Counted from the stretch's first letter, positions 36,645-45,129 are shown. The stretch is DNA of 64,000 nt from Roseivirga thermotolerans (GCF_014653175.1 NZ_BNAG01000004.1:186001-250000), one strand, 5' to 3'. Numbers and translations are program-made. The notes: generated by a model not told the origin, from the sequence alone.

Positions 36645-37790
36645 ATGTCAATCAGGCAATTACTACTCACAATTTTATTTACAAGCTCCATTTCACTCTC
36701 AGCTCAATACTTTCCTCCACGTGGTACCTGGCAGAGTAAGGCTCCCCATGAGCTTGGTCTGAATTCTGCTAAACTCAGCGAAGCTGTTCAGTTTGCCGAA
36801 GCCAATGAGTATTCCGGCTCAAAAGATTTAAGAGTGGCTATTTTAGAAGGTTTTAGAAATGAGCCTTTTCATGAAATTCTGGGGCCTACTAAGAAAAGAG
36901 GTGGTCCGGCAGGCCTGATTATCAAAAATGGTTACATAGTGGCGCAATGGGGCGATGTAAATCGGGTAGATATGACTTTCAGTGTTACCAAAAGTTATCT
37001 CTCTACAGTGGCGGGTTTGGCTTTAGATGAAGGACTCATTGGCAGCGTGCAGCATGAGGTAAAAGACTATGTTTGGGATGGAACATTTGAAGGTGAGCAT
37101 AATGGCAAAATTACCTGGCACCAACTGCTCAATCAGTCATCGGCCTGGTCGGGTGAATTGTTTGGTATAAAAGATTGGGGTGACAGGCCTCCGAGAAGGG
37201 GCGGCATAGATGATTGGAGGTTTACTAAGCCTGTAGAACCGGGTACGGTCATGGAGTATAACGATGTACGTGTAAATGTACTGGCTTATTCACTTTTGCA
37301 GGTGTGGCGAAAGCCTGTTCCGCAAGTACTAAAGGAGAAGGTAATGGATCCCATAGGTGCCTCAACTACCTGGCGCTGGCTTGGCTATAAAGACGCTTGG
37401 GTGACCATAGATGGTCTGCAAATGAAGTCGGTAACCGGAGGAGGGCATTCCGGAGGAGGGCTGTTTATAAATACGCTCGATCATGCTCGTTTTGGCTTGC
37501 TCTTTCTCAATAACGGAAGGTGGAATGGTCAGCAGATTCTTTCTGAAGAATGGGTGAATGCCGTACAGCAACCTTCAGAACCAATGGAAAGCTATGGCTA
37601 CATGTGGTGGTTGAACCGTGGTCCGAGAAAATGGCAAGGTGTTGAAGACGAAAGTATATACTATGCGGCAGGCTTTGGTGGTAACTTTATTGTGGTAGAC
37701 AAGGCTAACAATATGGTTATTGTTACCCGTTGGCTGGAGCCGGGTAAAATTGGAGAGATGGTTAAGAAGGTTCAGGAAGCTCTCAACTAA
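36645..37790 (+). CDS. exported serine hydrolase, beta-lactamase superfamily
   Basis: 381-residue exported protein. The signal peptide (1-20) ends SLSAQ. The catalytic motifs are FSVTKSYLS (S-x-x-K), MEYNDVRVN (the Y-x-N position reads Y-N-D) and GGGHSGGG (H-x-G). The sequence of the mature N-terminus and the WGDRPPRRGGIDDWR insert set it apart from the other two family members in the window. Probably a periplasmic esterase or peptidase of unknown substrate. Its last 8 bases overlap the convergent DUF3820 gene. Confidence 0.85.
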   Translation: MSIRQLLLTILFTSSISLSAQYFPPRGTWQSKAPHELGLNSAKLSEAVQFAEANEYSGSKDLRVAILEGFRNEPFHEILGPTKKRGGPAGLIIKNGYIVAQWGDVNRVDMTFSVTKSYLSTVAGLALDEGLIGSVQHEVKDYVWDGTFEGEHNGKITWHQLLNQSSAWSGELFGIKDWGDRPPRRGGIDDWRFTKPVEPGTVMEYNDVRVNVLAYSLLQVWRKPVPQVLKEKVMDPIGASTTWRWLGYKDAWVTIDGLQMKSVTGGGHSGGGLFINTLDHARFGLLFLNNGRWNGQQILSEEWVNAVQQPSEPMESYGYMWWLNRGPRKWQGVEDESIYYAAGFGGNFIVVDKANNMVIVTRWLEPGKIGEMVKKVQEALN

Positions 37791-38013
37791 TTTTTTTGAG
37801 CCGGACTAAAAGGTCATCCAGTCCGTTGAGTTTAATTTCATAGACCGTTTGCAACTGCATGCCCAGTTTGCCTTGAGGAAAACCCTTTCTACCAAACCAC
37901 TCCAGATAGCTTATGGGCAGGTCGCAAAGCAAAGTACCCTTGTATTTGCCAAAGGGCATTCTAATTCGTACAATTTCTTGAAGCATGTTGGGGTTAAAGC
38001 CGGCAGGTTCCAA
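37783..38013 (-). CDS. DUF3820 family protein
   Basis: 76-residue protein. RMPFGKYKGTLLCDLPISYLEWF and GKLGMQLQTVYEIKLNGLDDLL are the diagnostic core of DUF3820, a small family often called putative quorum-sensing-regulated virulence factor; its role is not known. The start is uncertain: TTG at 38013 gives 76 residues, ATG at 37986 gives 67 and loses only EPAGFNPN. The stop overlaps the convergent serine hydrolase gene by 8 bases. Confidence 0.82.
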   Translation of the reverse strand: MEPAGFNPNMLQEIVRIRMPFGKYKGTLLCDLPISYLEWFGRKGFPQGKLGMQLQTVYEIKLNGLDDLLVRLKKIS

Positions 38014-38207
38014 AGGCAGTTGTTTAATTACCTCTAAAAGTACGAGCTATTTTTATAAGGTGACTGAATAGGCTGTGTTTAGTCGTGTAGCAGTCTAATT
38101 TTTTGTATTTCTCAATCAATTCGGTCAATTCTTTAGTTGTGTCTGAATGGTGACAAACCAAGCACGGGGTATTGCTCGTATGCCTTACTAGAATAAACTA
38201 CTAAACT

Positions 38208-38639
38208 ATGGACCGTAAAGAATTCTTAAAAAATGCTTCTGCTGCTACGGCTTTGGCTTTCTTTGGCTTGTCGTTGGAGAGTTGCTCCAGCGATCAGGAA
38301 GACACCACTCCGGGCACCGGCAATCCACCTGCCAGCTCAGCTGTTACCTTTAACATAACGGAAAACCCGTTTAATGCTCTTCAGTCGGAGGGAGGTTGGC
38401 TTTTACATCCTTCAGAAAATATTCTGTTGGTCAATGTGGGTGGCCAACTTAGCGCCTTTGGGTCGAGATGTACACACACGGGTTGCACTCGTGATTGGAC
38501 CTTCCCGAACAACGTTTTTCAATGCAACTGTCATGGCTCTCAGTTCGATACGAACGGCCAGGTAGTAAACGGACCGGCTTCTTCTCCGCTCACAAAGTTG
38601 TCGGTAAGCGTAAATGGAGATATTGTAACGGTGGGCTAG
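38208..38639 (+). CDS. Rieske [2Fe-2S] protein, membrane-attached
   Basis: 143-residue protein that carries a Rieske cluster outside the inner membrane. The N-terminus (DRKEFLKNASAATALAFFG) is a Tat-like signal with a lipobox-like SLESC (Cys26). The cluster motifs are CTHTGC and CNCHGSQFD, giving the Cys-His/Cys-His ligands plus the second Cys of each pair that form the stabilising disulfide. There is no adjacent cytochrome b, so it is not an obvious bc1 subunit; the electron partner is unknown. Confidence 0.92.
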   Translation: MDRKEFLKNASAATALAFFGLSLESCSSDQEDTTPGTGNPPASSAVTFNITENPFNALQSEGGWLLHPSENILLVNVGGQLSAFGSRCTHTGCTRDWTFPNNVFQCNCHGSQFDTNGQVVNGPASSPLTKLSVSVNGDIVTVG

Positions 38640-38653
38640 GTAAAGAAAAGGAA

Positions 38654-38683
38654 AAAGGAGGCTGATTAATTCAGCTCTCCTCT
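38654..38683. terminator. bidirectional terminator overlapping the OmpA stop codon
   Basis: AGGAG and GCTGA pair with TCAGC and CTCCT across the loop TTAAT, with one bulged T, flanked by A and T runs (AAAAA before, TTTTT after). It serves the Rieske gene and the convergent OmpA gene, whose stop (38668-38666) is inside the hairpin. Confidence 0.7.
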
Positions 38684-39331
38684 TTTTGCCATTCGCTTCA
38701 TTTTGTCGTTGGCGTAAATGGCTACTTCTACTCTTCGGTTGGCTCGTCTTCCGGCAACCGTATTGTTATCGGCTATTGGTTGAGACTCTCCATAACCGGC
38801 TATACTTAGTCTTTTGTAGTCTAGTCCAAGGCTAATCAGGTAGTCTTGCACAGAAGACGCCCTTTGTTCTGATAGTCGTTGATTGTAGGCCGCTTCTCCG
38901 GTGCTGTCGGTGTGTCCTTCAATCAATACGTTTGTGTCTTCGTATTTTTTAAGCACTGTGGCCAGGTCTTGCAGGTTTTGCTTGGTGTCAACCGTTAGGG
39001 TCGATTGGTTGGTGGCAAACATAAGGCCTGAATCGAAAGTGATTTTAATACCTTCGCCCACGCGCTCTACTTTTGCGCCTTCCAGGTCGTTTCTAAGCTC
39101 TTCGGCTTGCTTGTCCATGCGTTTTCCAATGAGTGCTCCGGCAGTACCGCCAATAGCGGCTCCTATAATGACTCCCGTAGCTGTATTGTCTTTACCGGCA
39201 ATTACTCCACCCAATACGCCACCGGCAGTACCGCCAATGGCACTACCTTTTAGGGTGTTGCTGGCTTTGCAGCCATAAAGCATGAGGGCAGAGAGTAAAG
39301 TGATTCCGAATAGTTTTAGTTTGTGTTTCAT
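38666..39331 (-). CDS. OmpA-family lipoprotein with glycine-zipper segment
   Basis: 221-residue YiaD-like outer-membrane lipoprotein. The signal ends in the lipobox LMLYGC (Cys21). Two glycine-zipper helices follow (IGGTAGGVLGGVIAG and IGAAIGGTAGALIG, ~32-68). The OmpA C-like peptidoglycan-binding domain (~95-205) has GHTDSTGEAAYNQRLSEQRA and GYGESQPIADN...RRANRRVEV, including the Asp and Arg that hold diaminopimelate. It anchors the envelope to the wall. The C-terminal tail is Lys/Arg-rich. Confidence 0.92.
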   Translation of the reverse strand: MKHKLKLFGITLLSALMLYGCKASNTLKGSAIGGTAGGVLGGVIAGKDNTATGVIIGAAIGGTAGALIGKRMDKQAEELRNDLEGAKVERVGEGIKITFDSGLMFATNQSTLTVDTKQNLQDLATVLKKYEDTNVLIEGHTDSTGEAAYNQRLSEQRASSVQDYLISLGLDYKRLSIAGYGESQPIADNNTVAGRRANRRVEVAIYANDKMKRMAKRGELN

Positions 39332-39569
39332 GATTTTGGATTTTTTTGTATCATGAAGTCAACTGATATGCCATTTGGGTAACTTGTTGATAATTAGTTA
39401 GGTAAGGTTGCCTGGGGTGTGTTGTGTCTTTTGTTTTTGAGAATCTTTTTTCAAAATGAAAGTGAAATAGAGTTATAGCCTATGGTGGCTTGGCCGGAAG
39501 AAATTAGGGCTGGAATGGTATGAGGTAATTTGGCCTAAAATTGATAACTTCCTATCCAAATTTTTTGTC

Positions 39570-40493
39570 ATGCCGAAAATGAATATTAGTCGATCCATTA
39601 CGATCGATGCCCCCGCAGAAAAAGTGTTTTCCAAACTAAACGACTTGAACCATTGGACTACCTGGTCGCCATGGCTCATTTTAGAACCGGAAACCAAGGT
39701 AACGGTAAGAGAAGATGCTAAACATTATGAGTGGGAGGGAGAAAGAACAGGTTCAGGGCAAATGACCATTACCTCAGAAAAAGAAAATGAGGAATTGCAG
39801 TTGGATCTCCTTTTTCTTAAACCGTGGAAATCGAAGGCTAAGGTGGGGTTTAAATTGAAAGGTAATGGAGAGGCTACACATGTTACCTGGACCATGGAAA
39901 GTTCCATGCCCTTCTTTATGTTTTTCATGGCTAAGATGATGGAGGCTTTTGTAGGCATGGATTATGAGCGTGGTTTAAAGCTGTTGAAAGATTATGTGGA
40001 AGATGGAAAGGTGCATTCTGCGTTGGAGATAGAGAAGAATGGTAGCTATCCGGGGTGTACGTATGTGGGAATTACCACGGACTGTAAGATTGTAGATTTG
40101 GCCGATGCCATGACCAAAGACTTCGATAAGTTATGGGAATATATGGGTGATAAGAAGGATTTAATAGCGGGCAACCCTATCTCTATTTATCATAAGTGGA
40201 AGTTTGTAAAGGGTACTGCTCAGTATACTGTGGCTGTGCCGGTGAACAGGCTTCCGGAAAGTTTATCTGGAGGATTTGTGAGTGGTGGTATACCGGCTAC
40301 TACGGTGTATAGTGCTATTCATACGGGGCCTTATGAACACTTGGGTAATGCGTGGTCGCTGATGGCTAATTTGCAGCGAAGTAAGGCTTTTAAAAATAGA
40401 AAGGGAATCCATCCTTTTGAAGAGTATCTGAATGACCCATCTGAAACTGATCCTAAATCGCTCAAGACTGCGGTGCGTTTTGCGGTAAAGTAG
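39570..40493 (+). CDS. SRPBCC domain fused to GyrI-like effector-binding domain
   Basis: 307-residue two-domain protein. Residues ~1-145 are a SRPBCC/START-like ligand pocket (SITIDAPAEKVFSKLNDLNHWTTWSPW at the start). Residues ~155-307 are a GyrI-like (AraC effector-binding) domain ending with CTYVGIT, HTGPYEHLGNAW, FEEYLNDPSETDPKSLKTAV. Both bind small hydrophobic or cationic ligands, so the protein may sense or sequester a ligand; there is no DNA-binding domain. Monocistronic, ending shortly before the hipBA operators. Confidence 0.88.
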   Translation: MPKMNISRSITIDAPAEKVFSKLNDLNHWTTWSPWLILEPETKVTVREDAKHYEWEGERTGSGQMTITSEKENEELQLDLLFLKPWKSKAKVGFKLKGNGEATHVTWTMESSMPFFMFFMAKMMEAFVGMDYERGLKLLKDYVEDGKVHSALEIEKNGSYPGCTYVGITTDCKIVDLADAMTKDFDKLWEYMGDKKDLIAGNPISIYHKWKFVKGTAQYTVAVPVNRLPESLSGGFVSGGIPATTVYSAIHTGPYEHLGNAWSLMANLQRSKAFKNRKGIHPFEEYLNDPSETDPKSLKTAVRFAVK

Positions 40494-40527
40494 CATTCTA
40501 ACCTTATTTTGAAACATAGTCATACTT

Positions 40528-40555
40528 TTTAAAACCTATATTTATAGGTTTTAAA
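40528..40555. promoter_or_regulatory. hipBA operator 1 (28-base perfect palindrome)
   Basis: TTTAAA, ACCTATA, TT, TATAGGT and TTTAAA make a perfect inverted repeat. The ACCTAT..ATAGGT core recurs in weaker form at 40621 and 40662, so this is the best-conserved site in a row of operators ahead of hipB. A fourth, degenerate site ends with GGGT at 40590. Confidence 0.7.
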
Positions 40556-40607
40556 GTTGTATTATGAGTTTAATATTGATTATAATGGGTTTTTAAACAA
40601 AATTTTA

Positions 40608-40615
40608 TAAATTTG
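40608..40615 (+). promoter_or_regulatory. likely -7 element of the hipBA promoter
   Basis: TAAATTTG matches TAnnTTTG and sits between operators, ~80 bases before the hipB ATG at 40696. I see no well-placed TTG (the nearest is 29 bases away), so this is a partial match. Confidence 0.4.
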
Positions 40616-40620
40616 TTCAC

Positions 40621-40642
40621 ACCTATTTATTTGGGTTTTAAA
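40621..40642. promoter_or_regulatory. hipBA operator 2
   Basis: ACCTATTTATTTGGGT followed by TTTAAA shares the core and the right flank of operator 1. It lies directly after the predicted -7 element, so a bound repressor would block transcription. Confidence 0.6.
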
Positions 40643-40661
40643 ACTATTTTGCTCACTTAAT

Positions 40662-40677
40662 ACCTATTTATATGGGT
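40662..40677. promoter_or_regulatory. hipBA operator 3
   Basis: ACCTATTTATATGGGT is followed by TATAAA. GGGT positions in successive sites (40633, 40674) are 41 bases apart, about four helical turns, so repressor dimers would face the same side of the DNA. It contains an ATG (40672) that would be a poor hipB start. Confidence 0.6.
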
Positions 40678-40695
40678 TATAAAAACTGGAAGAGG

Positions 40696-40986
40696 ATGAC
40701 AGACCAGGCTATTGTAGAGGAGCTTGGTCAACGGATAAAGCAGCGCAGAATTCACAAGCGCTACACCCAGAAAGAATTGGCCGAAAGGGCAGGGGTCAAT
40801 GTAAATACTATTCAAAATTTGGAGTATGGCAAGTCGGTAACGCTTGCAGTACTCATACAGGTGCTTAGGGCCTTAAAAGATTTAGATCACTTAGATGCGT
40901 TTCTGCCCGAGGTAGAGGAGAGTCCGCTTATGGTTATGGAGAATGAAGCGAAGCCTCTTCAGCGTGTACGAAAACCAAGAAAGTAA
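40696..40986 (+). CDS. hipB: HipB-like antitoxin and repressor (XRE family)
   Basis: 96-residue HTH protein, the antitoxin and autorepressor of the HipBA module. The HTH spans IKQRRIHKRYTQKELAERAG and VNVNTIQNLEYGKS (~14-45), typical of XRE; the tail is Lys/Arg/Pro-rich. I chose the ATG at 40696 (GAAGAGG lies just upstream) because the earlier ATG at 40672 lies inside operator 3. Its stop overlaps the hipA start by one base (TAATG). It probably binds the three palindromic operators upstream. Confidence 0.85.
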   Translation: MTDQAIVEELGQRIKQRRIHKRYTQKELAERAGVNVNTIQNLEYGKSVTLAVLIQVLRALKDLDHLDAFLPEVEESPLMVMENEAKPLQRVRKPRK

Positions 40987-42287
40987 TGGCGGTTGTGCAA
41001 GTTTTTGTTTGGGATGAGCTGGTTGGCGCTGTTATATGGAATGAAGCCCGCCAAGTGGCTACATTTCAGTTTGTCCCGGAATTTATCGAAAAAGGTATTG
41101 ATTTAGCCCCTCTTACCATGCCTTTAGACGATCTGAAACGCGGTGAAACCATCTATTCATTTCCATCTCTCAACCGCGATACCTACAGCGGATTGCCGGG
41201 CTTGTTGTCTGATTCGTTGCCCGATGCTTTCGGGAACCAAATTATTCGATCTTGGCTGGCTACTCAGGGTAGAACACCGGCTAGTATTACACCATTGGAA
41301 AAATTAAGCTACGTGGGTATTAGGGGCATGGGGGCTTTGGAGTTTAAACCGGCTTCTACTCCTTTTGGCAAACAAACGAAAGATATTGAGGTAGAAGAAT
41401 TGTTAGGGCTTACGAATAAGGTGTTGGAAGAGCGACAGGCCATAAACCTTAGTTTAACAGAAGATGAGCAGGAGGCTATGACCGACTTGATAAGGGTGGG
41501 GACTTCGGCCGGAGGGCAGCGCCCAAAAGCCATTGTGGGCTATAATGCCAAAACAGGGGCCTTAAAGTCGGGGCAATTTAGGCTGCCCAAAGGGTTTAAC
41601 TATTATCTCCTGAAATTCGATGGTGTAAAGGCCGGAAATTTGGGCGATCCGGCCGGATACGGTAGAATAGAGATGGCCTATTACCTGATGGCCAAGGCAG
41701 CAGGCATAGAAATGATGACTTGCCGACTGTTGGAAGAGAATGGTCGTGCCCACTTTATGACTCAACGGTTCGATCGGAGCCCTGAGGGCGAAAAGATTCA
41801 TATGCAAACCCTATGCGCCTTATCGCACTATGACTTTATGATGCCCGGAGCTTATGGATATGAAGATGTAATGGCCGATATGCGCGATTTGCAACTGCCT
41901 TATGCCGCTATGGAGCAGATGTTTTTGCGTATGGTATTTAATCTGGTGGCCAGAAATCAAGACGATCATACAAAGAACATTGCATTTCTTTTGCCCAAAG
42001 GAGGAGAGTGGCGATTGGCTCCGGCCTATGATGTAACCTGGGCATACAATCCGCAAGGTGCCTGGACCAGCCAGCACCAAATGTCGTTAGGGGGTAAACG
42101 CGATCATTTTAACCGGGAGGACTTGCTTGTTTTTGGTCGCCAGCAGTCCATTAAAAAAGCCGACCTGCTCATCAATCAGGTTTTGGATGCTGTGCATCGC
42201 TGGCCTGAATGGGCCAATGAAACTGGTGTGCCTAAAGCTCAGGCTGGGGCTATTGCCAAAACCCATCGTTTGTATTTGGGAGGTTAA
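40986..42287 (+). CDS. hipA: HipA-family serine/threonine kinase toxin
   Basis: 433-residue kinase toxin that in E. coli phosphorylates glutamyl-tRNA synthetase and halts growth. The HipA N-terminal lobe has LPGLLSDSLPDAFGN; the P-loop-like GTSAGGQRPKAIVGY (the autophosphorylated-Ser region) follows; the catalytic loop is ARNQDDHTKNIAFL and the metal-binding Asp lies in APAYDVTW. All key residues are present, so it should be active. It is coupled to hipB by a one-base overlap. Its own target is unknown. Confidence 0.92.
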   Translation: MAVVQVFVWDELVGAVIWNEARQVATFQFVPEFIEKGIDLAPLTMPLDDLKRGETIYSFPSLNRDTYSGLPGLLSDSLPDAFGNQIIRSWLATQGRTPASITPLEKLSYVGIRGMGALEFKPASTPFGKQTKDIEVEELLGLTNKVLEERQAINLSLTEDEQEAMTDLIRVGTSAGGQRPKAIVGYNAKTGALKSGQFRLPKGFNYYLLKFDGVKAGNLGDPAGYGRIEMAYYLMAKAAGIEMMTCRLLEENGRAHFMTQRFDRSPEGEKIHMQTLCALSHYDFMMPGAYGYEDVMADMRDLQLPYAAMEQMFLRMVFNLVARNQDDHTKNIAFLLPKGGEWRLAPAYDVTWAYNPQGAWTSQHQMSLGGKRDHFNREDLLVFGRQQSIKKADLLINQVLDAVHRWPEWANETGVPKAQAGAIAKTHRLYLGG

Positions 42288-42325
42288 ACACTTTTGTGCT
42301 GGCTGGGGTTTGTTAGAAAAACTTT

Positions 42326-42949
42326 ATGAAACTCAGCAAGGATCAGTTGCTGTCGCTCGACAGAATTTGCCGTTTAAACCTCGTCAATTCCTTAACAGGC
42401 ATTAAGCCCGCCAATCTTATTGGTACCGTGAACACTCGTGGGGTCACTAATCTGGCCATTTTTAGTTCGGTGATACACCTTGGGAGCAACCCGCCACTGT
42501 TAGGCATGGTTACCCGACCTTTGGGTGAGGTGAGAAGGCATACTTATGAAAATATTAAGGAAACCGGAGTCTTTACCATTAACAGCGTACCGAACTCCAT
42601 GACCAAAGCAGCACATTATACAGCCGCCAAATTCGAAGACAACGAGTCTGAATTTGAGCATTGTGGGTTTACACCTGAATACCTTAGTGAATTTAAAGCT
42701 CCATTTGTGCGAGAGAGTCCTTTAAAAATGGGCTTGCAATTGGTAGATGAACTACCAATAAAGCACAATGATACGCGCCTACTCATTGGAGAAATCGAGT
42801 ATTTGTGTTGCGAACAAGAGGTAGGTGATGGACACTTGAATCTTGAAGAGTTGCAATTAGCAGGTGTCTCTGGGCTCAATTCTTACTATACCCTAGAAAA
42901 GATAGCGGAGTATCCTTATCCCAGAAAAGAGGAGTGGAGTAAAGATTGA
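42326..42949 (+). CDS. flavin reductase-family (FMN-binding split barrel) protein
   Basis: 207-residue flavoprotein. GVTNLAIFSSVIHLGSNPPLLGMVTRP and FTINSVP match the flavin_reduct split-barrel family, which reduces FMN or FAD with NAD(P)H or acts as a flavin-binding hydrolase. It is 38 bases after hipA and could be read through, but nothing links the two functionally. ATG at 42326. The C-terminal half (SEFKAPFVRESPLKMGLQL) fits the family. Confidence 0.88.
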   Translation: MKLSKDQLLSLDRICRLNLVNSLTGIKPANLIGTVNTRGVTNLAIFSSVIHLGSNPPLLGMVTRPLGEVRRHTYENIKETGVFTINSVPNSMTKAAHYTAAKFEDNESEFEHCGFTPEYLSEFKAPFVRESPLKMGLQLVDELPIKHNDTRLLIGEIEYLCCEQEVGDGHLNLEELQLAGVSGLNSYYTLEKIAEYPYPRKEEWSKD

Positions 42950-43100
42950 ATATTGCTTGAGTTTATATAGAATATTGATTTTGTAAATACTTTGTAAAGA
43001 TTTTCAATTTGATCGAACGCTTGATATTGAACAGTTTCGTAGAGTTGAAACATGAATTTTGGCCTGAAAGCAGCGCAATAAATAGCTTAAACCTGGATAA

Positions 43101-43586
43101 ATGGCGAATAACGAATTGACTACTAAACTACAGCAGGGACTACGTTCCGGTGATTTGCCTGTAGTGCAAAAACTACTTGAGGAACATCCGCATTTGACTA
43201 ATCAAGCTGACGAACGTGGGTTTACTCCTCTCATCATGGCGGCCTACTTTAATCATTTGGAGCTGGTGAAGCTGCTCGTGGAAACCGGAGCGGATATCGA
43301 TGCGGTAGATGGCTCAGGAAATACTCCTTTGATGGGAGCCGTGTTTAAAGGGTATGTAGAAATTGCCGATTATCTAATTAAAAATGGAGCTTCTCTTCAC
43401 GTAAGCAATTATAATGGCGCAACGGTGATGACCTATGCGGCTACTTACGGAAAGCCTGAAATGATTGAACTGCTGAAAGCTGTCAAGGCTGATGTAAATC
43501 AAAAAGACAACAGGGGACTGAGTCCGCTCGATCATGCTAAAATTCAGAATAATGAGGCTTTTCTCCGCGCCTTCGGAAATGCATAA
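43101..43586 (+). CDS. ankyrin-repeat protein
   Basis: 161-residue soluble protein consisting of four to five ankyrin repeats (DERGFTPLIMAAYFNHLELVKLLVETGAD, DGSGNTPLMGAVFKGYVEIADYLIKNGAS, YNGATVMTYAATYG, DNRGLSPLDHAKIQ; each with the TPL..AA and G..I...L motif). No signal peptide. Such proteins bind other proteins; the partner is unknown. It is isolated, preceded by ~150 bases of AT-rich sequence. Confidence 0.93.
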   Translation: MANNELTTKLQQGLRSGDLPVVQKLLEEHPHLTNQADERGFTPLIMAAYFNHLELVKLLVETGADIDAVDGSGNTPLMGAVFKGYVEIADYLIKNGASLHVSNYNGATVMTYAATYGKPEMIELLKAVKADVNQKDNRGLSPLDHAKIQNNEAFLRAFGNA

Positions 43587-43702
43587 GGCTATGTAGAACG
43601 GACAAATGGCCTGACCGTGGTTATGTTGTTACCCAATGCCTGTTGGGGTGAACAACAAATAATGCCTTAGTTAGATCGACAGCCAATCCACTATTATGGC
43701 TG

Positions 43703-43921
43703 TTAGTCGAGTAATAGGTTAATTTCCACACCCGACTGCCTTACCAATAGCATAATATCTCCAGGATCTACCTCTCCTTCCACTCGCAATATATTGTCAC
43801 GGTCTTCCAGGTCGAAGTTTACATCGAGGTGGGGGAAATGATGGAGAATTGACGTTTTGATTAGTGCTGCCTGAGCTTGAGAGGAAACATTTGTTTTAAA
43901 AACCTCTATGGTGATGAACAT
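43703..43921 (-). CDS. small HMA-like fold protein without metal Cys pair
   Basis: 72-residue protein beginning MFITIEVFKTNVSSQAQAAL. The alternating beta-alpha-beta pattern (ITIEVFKTNV, helix ALIKTSILHHF, VNFDLEDRDNILRVEG, helix DIMLLVRQSG, VEINLLLD) resembles the heavy-metal-associated fold but has no CxxC. I start at ATG 43921 because the longer open frame (to 44011) adds a non-conserved leader. Homologues in Bacteroidota are uncharacterised, as far as I recall. Confidence 0.65.
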   Translation of the reverse strand: MFITIEVFKTNVSSQAQAALIKTSILHHFPHLDVNFDLEDRDNILRVEGEVDPGDIMLLVRQSGVEINLLLD

Positions 43922-44018
43922 AAGCCTTAAAAAATAAAGTACGACCCTGTAACTACTCATGAAAAATGCAATGATGCACTTTTTGGTTCCCTTGGTATAA
44001 AATTTAGGCAAGAGGAAG

Positions 44019-44060
44019 AAACACCCACCTCAGCCCATTGGTTTCCGGGCAGGTGTTTCA
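44019..44060 (-). terminator. hairpin downstream of the VOC gene
   Basis: GAAACACC and GGTGTTTC pair around a GC-rich inner region (CAGCCC...GGGC). It lies just after the stop of the minus-strand VOC gene; the T-run is short and interrupted by C. Confidence 0.5.
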
Positions 44061-44072
44061 TCGGGGCAATCT

Positions 44073-44513
44073 TTAGGCCTTTTCGGCACAATTGAACATC
44101 CACTGTACCCCAAACTTATCGATGCAACTACCAAAATAATCGCCCCAGAACATATCTTGGAGTTCCATGGTAACCTTTCCATTGGCAGAAAGCTCTTTGA
44201 ATAACCGCTGGGTTTCTTTTCTGGTATCCGGTTGTAAGTTGATGTATACATTATTGCCTTGTTGAAGATCAAAGCCCATACTTTTGGGGGCATCCGTCCC
44301 CATCAGACTATGACAATCCATAATTCGCAGTTCAACGTGCATTACGAGTTGCTTGTCGGCCTCAGTGAGTTGGGGCATCTCCGGGTCGGAAGGAATATCG
44401 CCCATTCGCATAATGCCTTCTCCGGAAAATTCTCCTCCAAAAACAGATTTATAAAAATTAAAAGCCGCTTCTGTTTCGCGCTCAAAGTTTAGGTAGGTGC
44501 TTACACTTGCCAT
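44073..44513 (-). CDS. VOC superfamily protein, PhnB/glyoxalase type
   Basis: 146-residue protein of two beta-alpha-beta-beta-beta units. The opening STYLNFERETEAAFNFYKSVFGGEF and the ends VYINLQPDTRKETQRLFKEL and FWGDYFGSCIDKFGVQWMFN are the PhnB pattern. The metal ligands usual in glyoxalases are not all evident. It lies in a cluster with SRPBCC, DoxX and a second VOC gene, all in the same direction and facing a GlxA-type regulator. Confidence 0.92.
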   Translation of the reverse strand: MASVSTYLNFERETEAAFNFYKSVFGGEFSGEGIMRMGDIPSDPEMPQLTEADKQLVMHVELRIMDCHSLMGTDAPKSMGFDLQQGNNVYINLQPDTRKETQRLFKELSANGKVTMELQDMFWGDYFGSCIDKFGVQWMFNCAEKA

Positions 44514-44703
44514 GTGGTTTTATGATTTAATGGTTAGAAATAAATGGCGAAATTCGGTTGCATGCTAAGTTTGTAGAACACAAGGCCTATGGAACGGTGT
44601 TTAAGCTGCGAACACAAATGCGTGAGACCAAAGCGAGCCATTTTAAAAAGTACTTGGTGATTTAAGTATTAAAAAATCAAAAATGAACACGAGATGCTAT
44701 GGC

Positions 44704-45129
44704 TTAAGATGCCTTAGCTCCTTCAGCACACTTTTTATAGTTGTTGAGAATAGCCTGCCAGCCGTCTTTCTGCATTTCTAGGGAGTTTTGGGTTTCCGCA
44801 TCGAAAGTCGTGGTTACTTCAACTCCCTCCGGCTTAGTTTCGAACGTGGTACAAACCTCGCGGCCATCGTCTAACCGATAAACGAGCTTCTTTTCTTTCT
44901 CCACCGTTTCGTAAGTCGCTTCAAAATCGAAGCCGAAACTACCGTCTTTGGCCTCCATTCTCGAACGGAGTTTTCCTCCTACTTTGAGGTCGTTTTGAGC
45001 CGTTGGGCAATGCCAGGTATCATCGGCAAAGTTCCATTGAGTAATGTAATGCGGGTTGGTATAGCAATCCCAGGCTGTGGAAAGGCCGGCTTTTACCGTA
45101 GCTGCAATAGTTATTTTCTGAAAAGTCAT
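44704..45129 (-). CDS. AHSA1/SRPBCC-family protein
   Basis: 141-residue START-like domain protein (activator of Hsp90 ATPase homology 1-like). KITIAATVKAGLSTAWDCYTNPHYITQWNF is the family start, and the centre has WHCPTAQNDLKVGGKLRSRMEAKDGSF; the C-terminal helix WQAILNNYKKCAEG closes the pocket. It binds a small ligand of unknown nature. It is part of the minus-strand cluster between 44073 and 45993. Confidence 0.92.
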   Translation of the reverse strand: MTFQKITIAATVKAGLSTAWDCYTNPHYITQWNFADDTWHCPTAQNDLKVGGKLRSRMEAKDGSFGFDFEATYETVEKEKKLVYRLDDGREVCTTFETKPEGVEVTTTFDAETQNSLEMQKDGWQAILNNYKKCAEGAKAS

